Assembly (NCBI RefSeq): GCF_042453785.1
Contig: NC_091661.1
Location: 30,619,501-30,683,500 of the forward strand
DNA length: 64,000 bases
Source of the DNA: Malus domestica
Lineage: Eukaryota > Streptophyta > Magnoliopsida > Rosales > Rosaceae
Reading direction: 5' to 3'
The notes beneath the pieces are model-generated. The model was not told the DNA's origin and made no database searches. It saw nothing but the letters and a program-made list of their open reading frames with translations. Made by a program: the position numbers and the translations under genes. Below, one piece after another: positions 62,586-64,000 of the stretch (position 1 is its first letter; every line of letters starts with the position of its first letter).

Positions 62586-63662
62586 ATGAAGTCTTTGGAT
62601 GCGGAGTCGTGTATTTTGTGTCCAATCAAATACACGGAGCACAGAAGCAGGACAAGGAAAGTGACCAAACCGCGAAAGAAGTCGACAGCCGAGTTCAACT
62701 CGTCAGTCATCCCGAGAATCGTACGAATATCGGTGACCGATCCCGACGCCACGGATTCCTCCAGCGACGAAGGGGAGGAGTTTTTCGGGCGGCAGAGAGT
62801 GAAGCACTATATTAACGAAGTCAACATCGAGAAGGACTTCAGGAACAGCCTTGTCATCAAGAACAACGCCCGGAAGCGGCCGGCTGCTGAGGTTCCGGCC
62901 AACCGGCGGCCAATGAAGAACGCAGCTTCGCCGACCAACGGCGGCAAGAAGTACCGCGGCGTAAGGCAACGGCCTTGGGGGAAGTGGGCGGCTGAGATTA
63001 GAGATCCTGCCAGACGTCAACGCCTGTGGCTGGGGACCTTCGACACGGCGGAGGAAGCCGCCATGGTGTACGATAATGCCGCTATTAAGCTCCGCGGTCC
63101 CGACGCTTTGACTAATTTCGTGGCTCCGCCGCCGAAAGAGGAGGAAAAGCCAGAGCCGCTGGTTAACGAGCCTGTCGAGGTGGAGACTAACGGAACATCG
63201 TCGGTTTCCGGTTACGATTCCGGGTCCGAGTCTCACAATCTGGCCTCTCCGACCTCCGTCCTCCATTTCAGAAGCCAACCCATCATTGAAGAAGTTGACG
63301 AGGCTCAAAGATTCCAGATGTTCGACCGAGTCGATGAGTATGAAGACGAAACCGGTACGAACATTTTGTCCGACGATTTGTCCGATTTCGCTAACTATTT
63401 GCCGCTGGACTTGCCTTACTTCGACGACGCATTCAGTTTCTCAGCTTCGGAGTCGCCGCTGTTCGACTCGCCTCTGTTTTTCGACGACGACTCCGCCGCA
63501 GCAGCCGATACTCTTCCGGATTGCTCTGTGAAGGACGATTTCAGCGAGTTGTTCCGGGACACGTTCGACGCGTCGCTGTCGCATACGGCGTCGTCTATGT
63601 GCCAAGGGGATGACTACTTTCAAGACATTTTGTTTGGTTCCGACCCGCTGGTGGTCCTCTGA
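62586..63662 (+). CDS. CRF3: Cytokinin response factor (AP2/ERF transcription factor)
   Basis: A single exon of 358 codons plus stop. The first ATG (62586) gives [20 protein letters not shown]. The CRF domain covers about residues 15-65, with KYTEHR and [20 protein letters not shown], and is followed by a basic stretch. One AP2/ERF DNA-binding domain lies at about 122-178 ([47 protein letters not shown]), with the A and D residues typical of ERF proteins. SPTSVL near 221-226 is the CRF phosphorylation-site motif. The acidic C-terminus is a likely activation region. CRFs are nuclear, act downstream of cytokinin phosphorelay, and pair through the CRF domain. CRF2 and CRF3 both lie in duplicated Arabidopsis blocks with the same neighbours, so the symbol is approximate. 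Confidence 0.93.
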   Translation: MKSLDAESCILCPIKYTEHRSRTRKVTKPRKKSTAEFNSSVIPRIVRISVTDPDATDSSSDEGEEFFGRQRVKHYINEVNIEKDFRNSLVIKNNARKRPAAEVPANRRPMKNAASPTNGGKKYRGVRQRPWGKWAAEIRDPARRQRLWLGTFDTAEEAAMVYDNAAIKLRGPDALTNFVAPPPKEEEKPEPLVNEPVEVETNGTSSVSGYDSGSESHNLASPTSVLHFRSQPIIEEVDEAQRFQMFDRVDEYEDETGTNILSDDLSDFANYLPLDLPYFDDAFSFSASESPLFDSPLFFDDDSAAAADTLPDCSVKDDFSELFRDTFDASLSHTASSMCQGDDYFQDILFGSDPLVVL

Positions 63663-64000
63663 GAGAACTGAGCCACCGCTGACAAAGTTTTGCCACCGTT
63701 GGCTGGCCGAGATATCGGCCAGATTTTTGTTTCGGACGAAATATCGGCTTTATTTATTTTGCTGCGTTAGTATTGGTAATTAGTAATTACTTTAATTATT
63801 CGTTTGAACGTCTCCGTTTAAAAGTTGACGGAGAGTTTAGTTGAGGTGAGGATTTTAGCCCAGGAGTGTATAATTATTATTTATTAATTTTGGCCGAATA
63901 ATGATAATTTATATAATGTTTTTAATTAATTGAGTTTTGCGGTGTTAATTAATTAATTAATTACTGAGCTCACCCACCGTGGCATTCTTTTTGCTCAACC
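63663..64000 (+). other. CRF 3' UTR and downstream DNA
   Basis: This is AT-rich sequence after the CRF stop codon. No second gene begins before the window ends. Confidence 0.5.

Noticed and set aside
62703..63308. Long antisense frame opposite the CRF gene (201 codons)
   Set aside because: It is a shadow of the GC-rich CRF coding strand without homology.

Overview
The window is nuclear DNA of a flowering plant. Its genes are split by short introns with GT/AG borders, spacing is wide and AT-rich, and many plant-type transposons are present. The protein set is eudicot. The repeat families look like those of Rosaceae (apple or pear type), but that placement is a low-confidence inference.

Seven protein-coding host genes can be built exon by exon. 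They are a hydroxyproline O-galactosyltransferase (13750-16618, +), a UBA-domain protein (17412-18864, -), a hAT-transposase-derived BED-finger gene (20182-22580, -), an LRR-III receptor-like (pseudo)kinase (28020-30002, +), a protein that is almost only a myosin TH1 tail domain (30645-32338, -), a 148-residue class I ubiquitin-conjugating E2 (34374-36759, +) and a cytokinin response factor of the AP2/ERF class (62586-63662, +). From memory of the Arabidopsis map, six of these match AT5G53340, 53330, 53320, 53310, 53300 and 53290 (HPGT1, UBA, LRR kinase, myosin-like, UBC10, CRF3) in the same order. The window is therefore an old conserved gene block. The hAT-derived gene sits inside it, and the UBC to CRF interval is stretched to about 26 kb by transposons.

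The rest is largely a transposon landscape whose borders can be read from target-site duplications (TSDs). Positions 41-1230 are a solo LTR. Positions 7340-12279 are a three-layer nest: an old LTR is split by a non-autonomous LTR element (7361-12139). That element carries a captured antisense fragment of the ribosomal protein S2 gene and is itself split by a 1.3 kb non-autonomous hAT element (9790-11125). Positions 38623-43530 are a very young, full-length Copia element with an open gag-pol frame and LTRs differing at one base. Positions 50607-53030 are a 2.4 kb solo LTR, and 53741-54381 are a Cassandra TRIM with 5S-rRNA-like LTRs. These last two lie within or beside a tandemly duplicated segment of about 1.7 kb (about 49590-53740 and 54387-56205). 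Six copies of one 144-154 bp MITE, each with a 10-bp TSD or a recognisable remnant of one, are spread over the window along with several other MITEs. A decayed LINE tail lies at about 46612-46885.

The genes do not form a pathway. Their grouping reflects ancestral gene order. Nothing seen amounts to a new enzymatic system. The observations most worth checking are the conserved block, the TH1-only protein, the start codon split by an intron in the hAT-derived gene, the RPS2 capture and the MITE family.
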